From Devosia ureilytica (lineage in GTDB: Bacteria; Pseudomonadota; Alphaproteobacteria; Rhizobiales; Devosiaceae), in assembly GCF_024273195.1 (NCBI RefSeq), contig NZ_JAMZCU010000001.1, positions 455,548-519,547 of the forward strand: 64,000 nucleotides of DNA, in the 5' to 3' direction. The notes beneath the pieces were generated by a model that saw only the letters and a program-made list of their open reading frames with translations, was not told the origin of the DNA and did not search any database. Positions 46,836 through 55,347 of the stretch are shown in pieces (position 1 is the stretch's first letter; the number at the start of each line of letters is the position of its first letter). The translations under genes were made by a program, and so were the position numbers.

Positions 46836-47483
46836 ATGACGTTGACCGCCGCACTTGACGACGAAAGTCTGCGCGCGAATTTCAAGTGGAACGATGTCCG
46901 CTTTATCGGAGCACTGGCCGGGCGCTATGCCCTGCCAGACCGCCGGCGGACTCCTGACGACAAGGTGCCGGTCTATGCCTGCCGCTTGTGTTCCATATCA
47001 ACGCGCATGCTGGTGGCGGTCGGCCCGGTCGTGGGCAAGGAGGGAGAAGTGGTGTCGTCCCACTTCAACGAATTCGGCATTCTGCGTGGGCGCATAACCA
47101 GACGCCTCGCCTCTGGCTTTGTAACCGACCTGCAATTGACCGATGGCGAGCGCGAGAAGCTGGGCGCCAAGATCGAGTGGCACAAGAAGCATGTGCACGC
47201 CCAGGTACCCGACAAGCGCGAGCACAGGCGTATTCAGCCGCGCGACCCGCGCAGCCTCATCTGCCTTGCCGATGGCCAGCGGGTGCCCTGTTTCGTCGTC
47301 GACGTGTCACGCTCGGGCGCGGCCGTCTCCGCCCACTATTGGCCCGATATCGGCACGCCCATGGCGCTGGGACGGATCGTTGCGCGTGTGGTGCGGCACC
47401 TGGATGTGGGCTTTGCCGTGCAGTTCGTCCAGGAACAGGAATTTGAAGAACTGGAAGCGCTGATCAAGCCCCCAGCCGATTAA
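46836..47483 (+). CDS. PilZ-domain protein (copy 1)
   Basis: The 215-residue protein has an N-terminal domain of unknown type and a C-terminal PilZ domain (about 125-205). The c-di-GMP signature RxxxR appears as REHRR, followed by VVDVSRSGAAVSA. It therefore likely binds c-di-GMP. The ATG at 46836 has GGGAGGGGA upstream. A homologous gene of the same size follows 133 bases downstream. Targets may include motility or exopolysaccharide; a diguanylate cyclase is encoded at 59322. Confidence 0.85.
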   Translation: MTLTAALDDESLRANFKWNDVRFIGALAGRYALPDRRRTPDDKVPVYACRLCSISTRMLVAVGPVVGKEGEVVSSHFNEFGILRGRITRRLASGFVTDLQLTDGEREKLGAKIEWHKKHVHAQVPDKREHRRIQPRDPRSLICLADGQRVPCFVVDVSRSGAAVSAHYWPDIGTPMALGRIVARVVRHLDVGFAVQFVQEQEFEELEALIKPPAD

Positions 47484-47616
47484 GCGCCTGCGGACACCTG
47501 ACGGCCGATCACATTTTTCCAACGGATGGCCCATTCGATAAATTGCAATCAAATGGTGCAAGTCCGCATTGACGGGGCATGGGCATGCTCATCCGACCAC
47601 CGGAGGGAGGTCGGCC

Positions 47617-48267
47617 TTGTCCGAAGATCTGGAACGTCCAACGATTGCCTTGCACGGCATAACCACCGTGGCAGGGCGCTATGTCATCGGCGCACAGCCC
47701 AGCCATCCAGGCATCAATCTGTTTGCCTGTCGGCTCCGCATGATCTGCAGTGACAGCCTGCGCATGACCGCGCCGGTCATCCCACAGATTGGCGAACCGG
47801 TGTCCGTCAGCTTCGCGTCCTTCGGAACCCTGACAGGGACCGTCGCACGCCAGTTTGAAGACGGGTTTGAAATAGGTCTCGAGCAAAGTGCGGCAGAGCG
47901 CGACAAGCTCAATTCCAAGATTACCAATTTCAGCGAGAACCTGTGGACGACGACCAGCGACCGCCGCTCCGCGCAGCGTGTCATGCCCAGCAACCCGCGC
48001 ACGGTTATCGCCCGCCCCGACAACTGGTCGCAGCCATGCCTGATCGTTGACTATTCGATTTCGGGCGCAGCGGTTTCGGCGGCGTTCCAGCCGGCGGTTG
48101 GCGAGATCGTCACGGTCGGGCGAGTGACCGGCGAAGTGGTCCGGCTGTTCGACTTCGGCTTTGCGGTGCGCTTCTTCGAGCCACAGAGCGCGGACAATAT
48201 CGAGGGCCTGCTCGAAGCGCCAGAAGAGTGGCGCGATGTCATGCGCCGAACATTCCGCGCGGTTTGA
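47617..48267 (+). CDS. PilZ-domain protein (copy 2), TTG start
   Basis: The 216-residue paralogue of the preceding gene keeps the PilZ strands (RRSAQRVMPSNPRTVI, then LIVDYSISGAAVSA). The first arginine pair is RRSAQR, a looser match to RxxxR than in copy 1, and serine replaces arginine near the D.S.SGA turn. The start is TTG at 47617 with GGAGG seven bases upstream; the preceding in-frame codons up to 47569 lack a ribosome site. The gene ends before a bidirectional terminator shared with glnA. Confidence 0.82.
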   Translation: MSEDLERPTIALHGITTVAGRYVIGAQPSHPGINLFACRLRMICSDSLRMTAPVIPQIGEPVSVSFASFGTLTGTVARQFEDGFEIGLEQSAAERDKLNSKITNFSENLWTTTSDRRSAQRVMPSNPRTVIARPDNWSQPCLIVDYSISGAAVSAAFQPAVGEIVTVGRVTGEVVRLFDFGFAVRFFEPQSADNIEGLLEAPEEWRDVMRRTFRAV

Positions 48268-48304
48268 CCCCCGCCACCCCCGCCGCGTGCTATTGAGACC
48301 AACA

Positions 48305-48330
48305 AAAAGGGGCCCCGGAAGGCCCCTTTT
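48305..48330. terminator. bidirectional terminator between PilZ and glnA genes
   Basis: AAAAGGGGCC (48305-48314) and GGCCCCTTTT (48321-48330) form a ten-base stem with loop CCGGAA. It ends in U-runs on both strands, serving both the plus-strand PilZ gene and minus-strand glnA. Confidence 0.88.
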
Positions 48331-48350
48331 CACATTGGGTATGGGTCCGC

Positions 48351-49760
48351 TTAGGCGGAGTAGTACATTTCGTACTCGACCGGGTGCGGGGTGTGCTCGA
48401 ACTTGATCACTTCCTGCATCTTGAGGTCGATGTAGCTGTCGATGAAATCGTCATCCATGACGCCGCCAACCTTGAGGAAGTCGCGGCCTGCCGAAAGGCA
48501 TTCCAGGGCCTCACGCAGCGAGGCTGCAACGGTCGGGATTTCCTTGAGCTCTTCCTTGGGCAGCTCGTAGAGATCCTTGTCCATCGGGTCGCCGGGGTGG
48601 ATCTTGTTCTTGATGCCATCGAGGCCGGCCATCAGCAGCGCGGTGAAGGCCAGGTACGGGTTGGCCAGCGGATCGGGGAAACGCACTTCCACGCGCTTGG
48701 ACTTCGGCGACTGGCCGAAGGGGATACGGCACGAGGCCGAGCGGTTGCGAGCCGAATAGGCCAGCAGCACGGGGGCTTCGAAGCCGGGCACCAGACGCTT
48801 GTAGGAGTTGGTGGTCGGGTTGGTGAAGGCATTGATGGCCTTGGCATGCTTGATCACGCCGCCGATGTAGTAGAGGCATTCCATCGACAGGCCAGCATAC
48901 TGGTCGCCAGCGAAGAGCGGCTTGCCGTCCTTCCAGATCGACTGGTGGCAGTGCATGCCCGAGCCGTTGTCGCCATAGACAGGCTTAGGCATGAAGGTTG
49001 CGGTCTTGCCATAGGCATTGGCAACCTGCTGCACGGCGTATTTGTAGATCAGCACGTCGTCGGCCGACTGGATCATCGGCTTGAACTTGAGGCCAAGTTC
49101 ATGCTGTGCCGAGGCCACTTCGTGGTGGTGCTTTTCGATGATGACGCCCATCGAGCCCATGGCTTCGAGCATTTCACCACGGATGTCCTGGGCGCTGTCC
49201 AGCGGCGGAACCGGGAAATAGCCCTTCTTGAGGCCGATGTGGTGGCCGTTGTTGCCGCCTTCGTACTCAGCATTGTTGTTGGTGGGCAGTTCGCTCGCGT
49301 CGATCTTGAAGCCAACATCATAGGTGGTGTTGGAGTACTTCACGTCGTCGAAAAGGAAGAATTCGGGCTCTGGGCCGAACACCACAGAGTCACCAACACC
49401 GCTGGACTTGACCAGGGCTTCGGCCTTCTTGGCAATGGAGCGCGGGTCGCGGTTGTAGGGCTGGTAGGTGGCGGGCTCAAGAATGTCGCAGTTGATGGCG
49501 AGGGTCGAGGCCGCGAAGAACGGGTCCATATAGGCCGAGTTCGGATCGGGCATCAGCACCATGTCGGACTCGTTGATGGCCTTCCAGCCAGCGATCGAGG
49601 AGCCGTCAAACATGACGCCTTCTTCGAACATGTCGGCATCAACCACCGATGCGTCCATGGTGACGTGCTGCAGCTTGCCGCGCAGGTCGGTGAAGCGCAC
49701 GTCGAGATACTTGATGTTCTCGTCCTTCATGCGCTGGACAATGTCTGCTCCGGTGGTCAT
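48351..49760 (-). CDS. glnA: glutamine synthetase, type I
   Basis: GlnA makes glutamine from glutamate, ammonia and ATP. The 469-residue protein carries the GSI signatures: [44 protein letters not shown], and the adenylylation tyrosine in [12 protein letters not shown]. Length is standard for the 12-subunit enzyme. The ATG at 49760 follows glnB by 67 bases, so the two form a glnBA operon. Activity is expected to be controlled by GlnE adenylylation through PII. Confidence 0.98.
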   Translation of the reverse strand: MTTGADIVQRMKDENIKYLDVRFTDLRGKLQHVTMDASVVDADMFEEGVMFDGSSIAGWKAINESDMVLMPDPNSAYMDPFFAASTLAINCDILEPATYQPYNRDPRSIAKKAEALVKSSGVGDSVVFGPEPEFFLFDDVKYSNTTYDVGFKIDASELPTNNNAEYEGGNNGHHIGLKKGYFPVPPLDSAQDIRGEMLEAMGSMGVIIEKHHHEVASAQHELGLKFKPMIQSADDVLIYKYAVQQVANAYGKTATFMPKPVYGDNGSGMHCHQSIWKDGKPLFAGDQYAGLSMECLYYIGGVIKHAKAINAFTNPTTNSYKRLVPGFEAPVLLAYSARNRSASCRIPFGQSPKSKRVEVRFPDPLANPYLAFTALLMAGLDGIKNKIHPGDPMDKDLYELPKEELKEIPTVAASLREALECLSAGRDFLKVGGVMDDDFIDSYIDLKMQEVIKFEHTPHPVEYEMYYSA

Positions 49761-49827
49761 TAGGTCTTCCCCTGTCTAAATCGGATGCGTGTTGCTGTTT
49801 GTGGCGATTGGCGTCTGAAGGGAGGCT

Positions 49828-50235
<408 letters not shown>

Positions 50236-50386
50236 CTAGGGCAGATAGTTGTTTATGATCAACAACTTGAACCGCCCAGTGATGGATGACGTGGCACCAA
50301 GCCCCATGCCGTGTGACCCAAAACTAGCCATGATGACTATATTTTAATCACGGATGTGCCGGGCGCATGATCCCAAGGAAGCAAAA

Positions 50387-50743
50387 ATGACCAAAATGAC
50401 GCCACTTGAATGCGTCGAACTCCAATTGGCGGCTTACAATGACCGTGATCTCGGCCGCTTCCTGACGGCCTTTTCAGACACGGTTCGCAGCTATCGACTG
50501 CCAGACATGACCCTTTTGCTCGATGGTAAAACCGCTTTCGGCGACTTCTATGCCACCAACAGGTTTATTCACGCCCGATTGCGCGCGGAATTGCTGCAAC
50601 GCCTGGTTGTTGGTGAAACCGTCATTGATCATGAACTGATCCACGGCCTTGGTCCGGAGCCCGTAGAAACGACTGTGATGTTCTTCGTGAAGGACGGACT
50701 TATCGAAAAGGTCTTCTTCATTCCCGCCAAATCTCCAAGCTAG
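50387..50743 (+). CDS. SnoaL/NTF2-like small protein
   Basis: The 118-residue protein starts MTKMTPLECVELQLAAYNDRDLGRFLTAF, the helix pattern of the NTF2/SnoaL fold (a YN..DL..F motif). Later strands are HELIHGLGPEPVETTVMFFVKDGLIEKVFFI. Such proteins are ketosteroid-isomerase-like or steric binding domains; the exact ligand is unknown. The ATG at 50387 has AGGA upstream. It lies between glnB and the tRNA-Leu. Confidence 0.78.
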   Translation: MTKMTPLECVELQLAAYNDRDLGRFLTAFSDTVRSYRLPDMTLLLDGKTAFGDFYATNRFIHARLRAELLQRLVVGETVIDHELIHGLGPEPVETTVMFFVKDGLIEKVFFIPAKSPS

Positions 50744-50804
50744 GCTTTGACTGCCATACACTCTTCATATAGATGCAACGCCAACCCGGCCGACGGGGAC
50801 CCAT

Positions 50805-50889
50805 GCGGGTGTGGCGGAACTGGTAGACGCACTGGATTTAGGTTCCAGCGCCGCAAGGCGTGGAGGTTCGAGTCCTCTCACCCGCACCA
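50805..50889 (+). tRNA. tRNA-Leu (anticodon UAG)
   Basis: The 85-base type II tRNA has acceptor GCGGGTG/CACCCGC, the anticodon loop TTTAGGT giving UAG, a variable arm with CGCCGCAAGGCG, T arm GGTTCGAGTCC and encoded CCA. Confidence 0.95.
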
Positions 50890-50937
50890 TTACGGCCTCC
50901 GGCCCAATGAATTGAATCAATACGGGATTTGACCCCA

Positions 50938-52317
50938 ATGCAGGTAACCGAGACCCTCAACGAAGGCCTGAAGCGCAAGCTCAGCGTCACCATTCCGGCA
51001 GCGGACCTCAATTCGCGCCTCGACGCCAAGCTCGCTGAGCTCAAGGGCCAGGCCAATATCAAGGGCTTCCGCCCCGGCAAGGTGCCGACCGCGCATCTCA
51101 AGAAGGTCTATGGTCGTTCGGCCATGTCCGAAGTGATGACCGATGCGATCAATTCGACCGTGTCCGACACGCTGGACAAGCGCGAAGAACGCGCCGCGGC
51201 CCAGCCCAAGGTTGACTTGCCGCAGGACCAGACCGTCATCAACGACGTTCTGGATGGCAAGTCGGACCTGGCGTTCGAGGTCGAATATGAAATTCTGCCC
51301 GCCGTCACGCTGATGGATATCAAGGGTGTCAAGCTCACCAAGCCCGTGGTCGAAGTTTCCGAAGAGGAAGTCGACACCGAAGTGAACCGCGTTTTCGCAC
51401 AGAACCGCGGCTACACCACCAAGGGTGACGATGGCGTGGTCGAGAACGGCGACTATCTCGGTCTCTCGTTTGTCGGCAAGATCGACGGCAAGGAATTCGA
51501 TGGCGGTACCTCCGACCATGCGCACCTGACCGTGGGTTCGGGTGAATTCATCCCCGGTTTTGAAGAGCAGCTGATCGGCGCCAAGAAGGGCGAAACCCGC
51601 GAAGTGAAGGTAACCTTCCCCAAGGATTACCAGAACGAAGAGCTGGCCGGTAAGAAGGCCGTGTTCGACGTCAATGTTCTCCATGTCGATGGCCCCAATG
51701 CTGGCGAGCTGGATGACGATTTCGCCAAGCGCCTTGGTCTTGAAGACGTTGCCGCGCTGCGCAAGGCCGTTCGCGACCAGATGGAAAACGCCCTGGCCTC
51801 GATGGGCCGTCAGCACCTGAAGCGTCAGGTTCTGGATGCTCTGGATGATGGTCACAAGTTCGACGTGCCGGCGCAGCTGGTCGAAGCCGAATTCAACACC
51901 ATCTGGCAGCGCGTTGTGCACGAGATCGAGCACCACGGCCGGTCCTTCGAAGACGAAGGCACCACCGAGGAAGCCGCCAAGGAACAGTACCAGCGGATCG
52001 CCGAGCGCCGTGTGCGCCTGGGCCTGGTTGTTGCCGAAATCGGCAACCAGAGCGAAGTTCAGGTGACCGACGAAGAGCATCAGCAGGCGCTGATCGCTGA
52101 GGTCCGTCGCTTCCAGGGCCAGGAACAGCAGGTTTACGACTACTACCGCAAGAACCCGCAGGCCCTTGCGAGCCTCCGCGCTCCCATTTTCGAGAACAAG
52201 GTCGTCGATCACATCATCGAACTGGGCAAGGTCACTGACAAGAAGATGACCCGCGAAGAACTCGCCAAGCTGATCCAGGCTGACGAGGATGAAGTTCCTG
52301 AGGAGCACCACCACTAA
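50938..52317 (+). CDS. tig: trigger factor
   Basis: Trigger factor is the ribosome-bound chaperone and prolyl isomerase. The 459-residue protein has the ribosome-binding signature (GFRPGKVP, residues 42-49), the FKBP domain (about 155-240, with NGDYLGLSFVGKIDGKEFDGG) and the C-terminal helical arms (about 260-450). It ends with an acidic, His-rich EEHHH tail. The ATG at 50938 is chosen over a TTG nine bases upstream. tig lies beside tRNA-Leu as in related genomes, although clpP and clpX are not adjacent. Confidence 0.97.
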   Translation: MQVTETLNEGLKRKLSVTIPAADLNSRLDAKLAELKGQANIKGFRPGKVPTAHLKKVYGRSAMSEVMTDAINSTVSDTLDKREERAAAQPKVDLPQDQTVINDVLDGKSDLAFEVEYEILPAVTLMDIKGVKLTKPVVEVSEEEVDTEVNRVFAQNRGYTTKGDDGVVENGDYLGLSFVGKIDGKEFDGGTSDHAHLTVGSGEFIPGFEEQLIGAKKGETREVKVTFPKDYQNEELAGKKAVFDVNVLHVDGPNAGELDDDFAKRLGLEDVAALRKAVRDQMENALASMGRQHLKRQVLDALDDGHKFDVPAQLVEAEFNTIWQRVVHEIEHHGRSFEDEGTTEEAAKEQYQRIAERRVRLGLVVAEIGNQSEVQVTDEEHQQALIAEVRRFQGQEQQVYDYYRKNPQALASLRAPIFENKVVDHIIELGKVTDKKMTREELAKLIQADEDEVPEEHHH

Positions 52318-52340
52318 GGTGGAGCGCCCAAGAATTGAAA

Positions 52341-52365
52341 AGGCCGCCTTCGGGCGGCCTTTTTT
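52341..52365 (+). terminator. terminator of trigger factor
   Basis: AGGCCGCC-TTCG-GGCGGCCT is an eight-base stem with a UUCG tetraloop followed by TTTTT, 24 bases after the stop codon. Confidence 0.9.
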
Positions 52366-52458
52366 GTTGCGCGGAACGATGTGAACGCGGTCGTCCTGCT
52401 GACATTGAACCATTTGCCGTCACGGCACTTGTTCCAGACAGGAACAGGAGGAATTGCC

Positions 52459-53022
52459 ATGACCCAATATAGTTCGGACTCACCCTACCAGCCCAAGGGG
52501 GATCACAATCGTCGGCTTTCGCTTGGCCTCGACCCCGATCAGTTCGCCGCCGAAGCCGGGATCACCACCGATGAGTTGCGCGACTATGAGCGCACCAGCC
52601 CCGATCACGACTATGACCCCAGCATTGCACTGCGCGTGACACTGGCCTTGGACCGCCTGGAGCGGACCATGCCCAATCTTCAAAACGGCCGGAATGACGG
52701 CGCTGGGCTCACAAACCCAACGCTCGACCACTCCCGACACCATAAGCTCATGGAGCACGAGCTGGTGCCCGAGACACTTGAGGGCGCGACCATTTACGGC
52801 GCCGACAACCAGGAGATTGGCAAGGTCTCGCATCTGCATGGCAGCGGACCAAGCGCCCAGGTCATCGTCGATGTCGGCGGCTTCCTTGGATTAGGCGCCA
52901 AGCCCGTGGCCGTGAGCATGGTCAGTCTCGATTTCATGCGCGACGAGGCGGGACATGTGCATGCGGTCACGCTCTGGACACGCAAGGACCTCGAGGACAT
53001 GCCGGAACACCGTCATCACTGA
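52459..53022 (+). CDS. HTH plus PRC-barrel-like protein
   Basis: The 187-residue protein joins two parts. Residues 22-45 (LGLDPDQFAAEAGITTDELRDYE) form an XRE/Cro-like helix-turn-helix. Residues 105-170 (LVPETLEGATIYGADNQEIGKVSHLHG, DVGGFLGLGAKPVAVS) are a PRC-barrel-like beta domain, usually found in stress or membrane-associated proteins. The C-terminus ends His-rich (EHRHH). AGGAGGAATTGCC precedes the ATG. The HTH has only the two core helices plus flank, so DNA binding is tentative. The gene converges on the ABC-F gene across a shared terminator. Confidence 0.75.
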   Translation: MTQYSSDSPYQPKGDHNRRLSLGLDPDQFAAEAGITTDELRDYERTSPDHDYDPSIALRVTLALDRLERTMPNLQNGRNDGAGLTNPTLDHSRHHKLMEHELVPETLEGATIYGADNQEIGKVSHLHGSGPSAQVIVDVGGFLGLGAKPVAVSMVSLDFMRDEAGHVHAVTLWTRKDLEDMPEHRHH

Positions 53023-53035
53023 TCGGCTGAGCTGA

Positions 53036-53060
53036 GGGGCGCCACATGGGCGCCCCTTTT
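53036..53060. terminator. terminator between PRC-barrel and ABC-F genes
   Basis: GGGGCGCC and GGCGCCCC form an eight-base stem with loop ACATG, then TTTT for the plus strand. The minus strand lacks a U-run, so it is best on the plus strand. Confidence 0.75.
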
Positions 53061-53063
53061 GTA

Positions 53064-54575
53064 TCAGGCGGCCATTTCGCTGAAGAACCGGTCCGGCCCA
53101 TCCACTTCAACCAGCTTCTTGCGCTCAATGAGCAGATAGCGGGTGCCGATGGCCTTGAGGAAGGCGCGGTCGTGGGTAACCAGAATGCTCGTGGCCCCCT
53201 GCTCCCGAATATCGTCCTCAAGCTGTTCCTGCCCGGGTATGTCGAGATGATTGGTCGGCTCGTCGAGCAGGTAGAAATTGGGCTGCTGCAGCCGCAGCGC
53301 CAGCAGAGCCAGCCGGGCGCGCTGGCCCAGTGACATGGTGCGGATCGGCTTTCCCTGACGGTCCGGCGGAAAGCCGGCACCAGCCAGCAGCGCAATCGTT
53401 CGGCGATCACCCTCATCGAAGCGGTGCAGGATATAGTCCAGCGGCGACGGATCGAGTGGAAGCCAGGCGAGCGCCTGGTCAAGGTAGCCCGGCGCCAGTT
53501 GGGGACTAATGCGTAACCCGGCGGGCACCGATCCTGCCAAAGCGTCAGTGACGACCCGCATGAATTGCGATTTTCCGGTGCCATTGCGCCCCAGGAGCAC
53601 GATACGGTCACCCTGGAAAATATGGAGCTTGTCCACGGTAAAGAGCGGCCGGCCATCAGGCGTGGCAATGGGCACATTCTCGAAGGCCATCATCACCTTG
53701 GCCTCGGCCCCGCTATTCCCGAGCCGCACAAGTCCGGTGCGGTCGCGGTGGACCTCGTGCACCTGGGTTTCGATCTTTTCGGCCCGGTCGCGCAATTGCT
53801 TGGATTTGACCGTGAGGAGATCACTGCCCGAGTTGATGCCGATATTGGTGAGCTTGGCAGCCTGTTTCCGAAGCTGTGCAGCCTGCTTGAGGTCGCGTTC
53901 GCGCTGGGCCTCGGTCGCGGCATCGATCTGATCGAGTTCGGCGCGTGCCGCCGAATAGGCCAGCGGCAGATAGACTTGCTCGCTGGGCCTGAGGAACAGG
54001 GTGCGATTGGTGGTCGCATCGAGGAAGGCGCGGTCGTGGCTGGCGATGACCACCGGCAGGGTTCGCGCAGCGTAAGAGAGCCATTCCTCGAGCATCATGA
54101 TGCGGCCAAGGTCGAGGTGATTGGTCGGTTCGTCCATCAGCAGGGCATCAGGCTGAGTGACCCAGGCGCGGGCCAGGAGAGCCATGCGCTGCCAGCCGCC
54201 ACTGAGTTCGCCAAGCGGTTTCTCCCGAAACTCGAGCGGGATGGACAATTCGTCGAGCACGACGTCGACGCGCCAGCTCTCGGCATCCTGTGTCGCGGCA
54301 TCGAGCGCCGACCCGACGAATGCGGTCAAGGTCTGGGACAAGGCGTTGCCTGGCACCTCTTGAGGAACATAACCCATCGCGAGACCGCGCGAGCGCGCGA
54401 TCTCGCCTTCGGTCAATTCGGACAACCCGGCCATGGCCCGTAGCAGCGTGGTCTTGCCTCGGCCATTGGGCGCGACGAGACCGACGCGATCACCCTCGGC
54501 AATGACGAGGTTGAGATTGGAGAACAGGAGGTCGCCCGCGCGGTGGCCGGCATTTCGGAGGCTGATCATGCCCAT
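53064..54575 (-). CDS. ABC-F family ATPase (Uup/EttA-like)
   Basis: The 503-residue protein has two ABC domains and no membrane segment. Domain 1 has Walker A APNGRGKTT, signature LSGGW and Walker B LLMDEPTNHLD. Domain 2 has GRNGTGKS, the degenerate signature MSLGQR and LLDEPTNHLD. A charged linker (about 190-290, QIDAATEAQRERDLKQAAQLRKQAAKL) is the P-site interaction motif region of ABC-F proteins, which act on translating ribosomes. The exact member (Uup, EttA, YbiT or YheS) cannot be fixed from sequence alone. Confidence 0.9.
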   Translation of the reverse strand: MGMISLRNAGHRAGDLLFSNLNLVIAEGDRVGLVAPNGRGKTTLLRAMAGLSELTEGEIARSRGLAMGYVPQEVPGNALSQTLTAFVGSALDAATQDAESWRVDVVLDELSIPLEFREKPLGELSGGWQRMALLARAWVTQPDALLMDEPTNHLDLGRIMMLEEWLSYAARTLPVVIASHDRAFLDATTNRTLFLRPSEQVYLPLAYSAARAELDQIDAATEAQRERDLKQAAQLRKQAAKLTNIGINSGSDLLTVKSKQLRDRAEKIETQVHEVHRDRTGLVRLGNSGAEAKVMMAFENVPIATPDGRPLFTVDKLHIFQGDRIVLLGRNGTGKSQFMRVVTDALAGSVPAGLRISPQLAPGYLDQALAWLPLDPSPLDYILHRFDEGDRRTIALLAGAGFPPDRQGKPIRTMSLGQRARLALLALRLQQPNFYLLDEPTNHLDIPGQEQLEDDIREQGATSILVTHDRAFLKAIGTRYLLIERKKLVEVDGPDRFFSEMAA

Positions 54576-55347
54576 GGTGTCTACTCACTGGATCGGCGCC
54601 GCTTCATGCAAGGCGCCATTGCCATCAATCCGGCGACTGGCCTGTGCCAGGTCGCCATGAAGGGCAAACCAGAGGATCGGGTACGAAGTATCTCGTCCGG
54701 ACCAGTCCTGGTCAGCCCTGCAGCTCATGCCGCAGGGCGAAAACGGGGCCACGCGTGCGATGCGTTTGAAAAACAGTCATGCAGCCCTCCCGTCTTGTGT
54801 GGACGATAGTTCAGCGCGCCTGCTCGGCGCACCAACAGCAAAACCCTAACCCACGCTGCCGAGGCAGCGCAAGCAAGGTTATGCTATGTAGAAAAAAAGG
54901 CTGGCGCCGATGAGGGCGCCAAGACGCGAGACACGGAAACTGGCCAGCCGGTACGCAATACTACCAAATCCGGCTGTCGGCCAATATCCGAGAGACGCTG
55001 AACCAACCTTGGCCGATTGATACGCAATACCCGGCAGTTCGGTTCGCATACGGCAACTCCAGACATAAACCGTATGTCCATCTGTCTATCAGGACGCACT
55101 TAAGAAAGTGCTCCCAAGAAGGAAACGAGGCGTAAATCCGGCGCCCTATCTTGGGACGAAACTGTTTCAATCGGAACGCGCACCGGGAATGGACCGGACC
55201 GCCGTTTCGTGTTCAGCATCCGTTCATCTTGACGGTCCCGGCCCCGGTTCAGTTGTGGGAATTGGCTCAGCGGCCAGACCCGTGGAAACGCCTGCTATAT
55301 GCTAGATATTGGACCTGCCCGATTCGGGCTGAACCTATGGAACGTGC
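54576..55347. other. 772-base interval before parE
   Basis: No coding frame is convincing. The words ACGCAATAC (about 54952 and 55022) and GGCCGATTG/GGCCAATAT recur in a loosely similar segment, which may be degraded repeats. The promoter of parE must lie near the right end. No RNA gene or mobile element was recognised. Confidence 0.4.

Noticed and set aside
48384..49763. 459-residue plus-strand frame opposite glnA
   Set aside because: Such antisense frames are typical of codon-biased genes; glnA is unambiguous.
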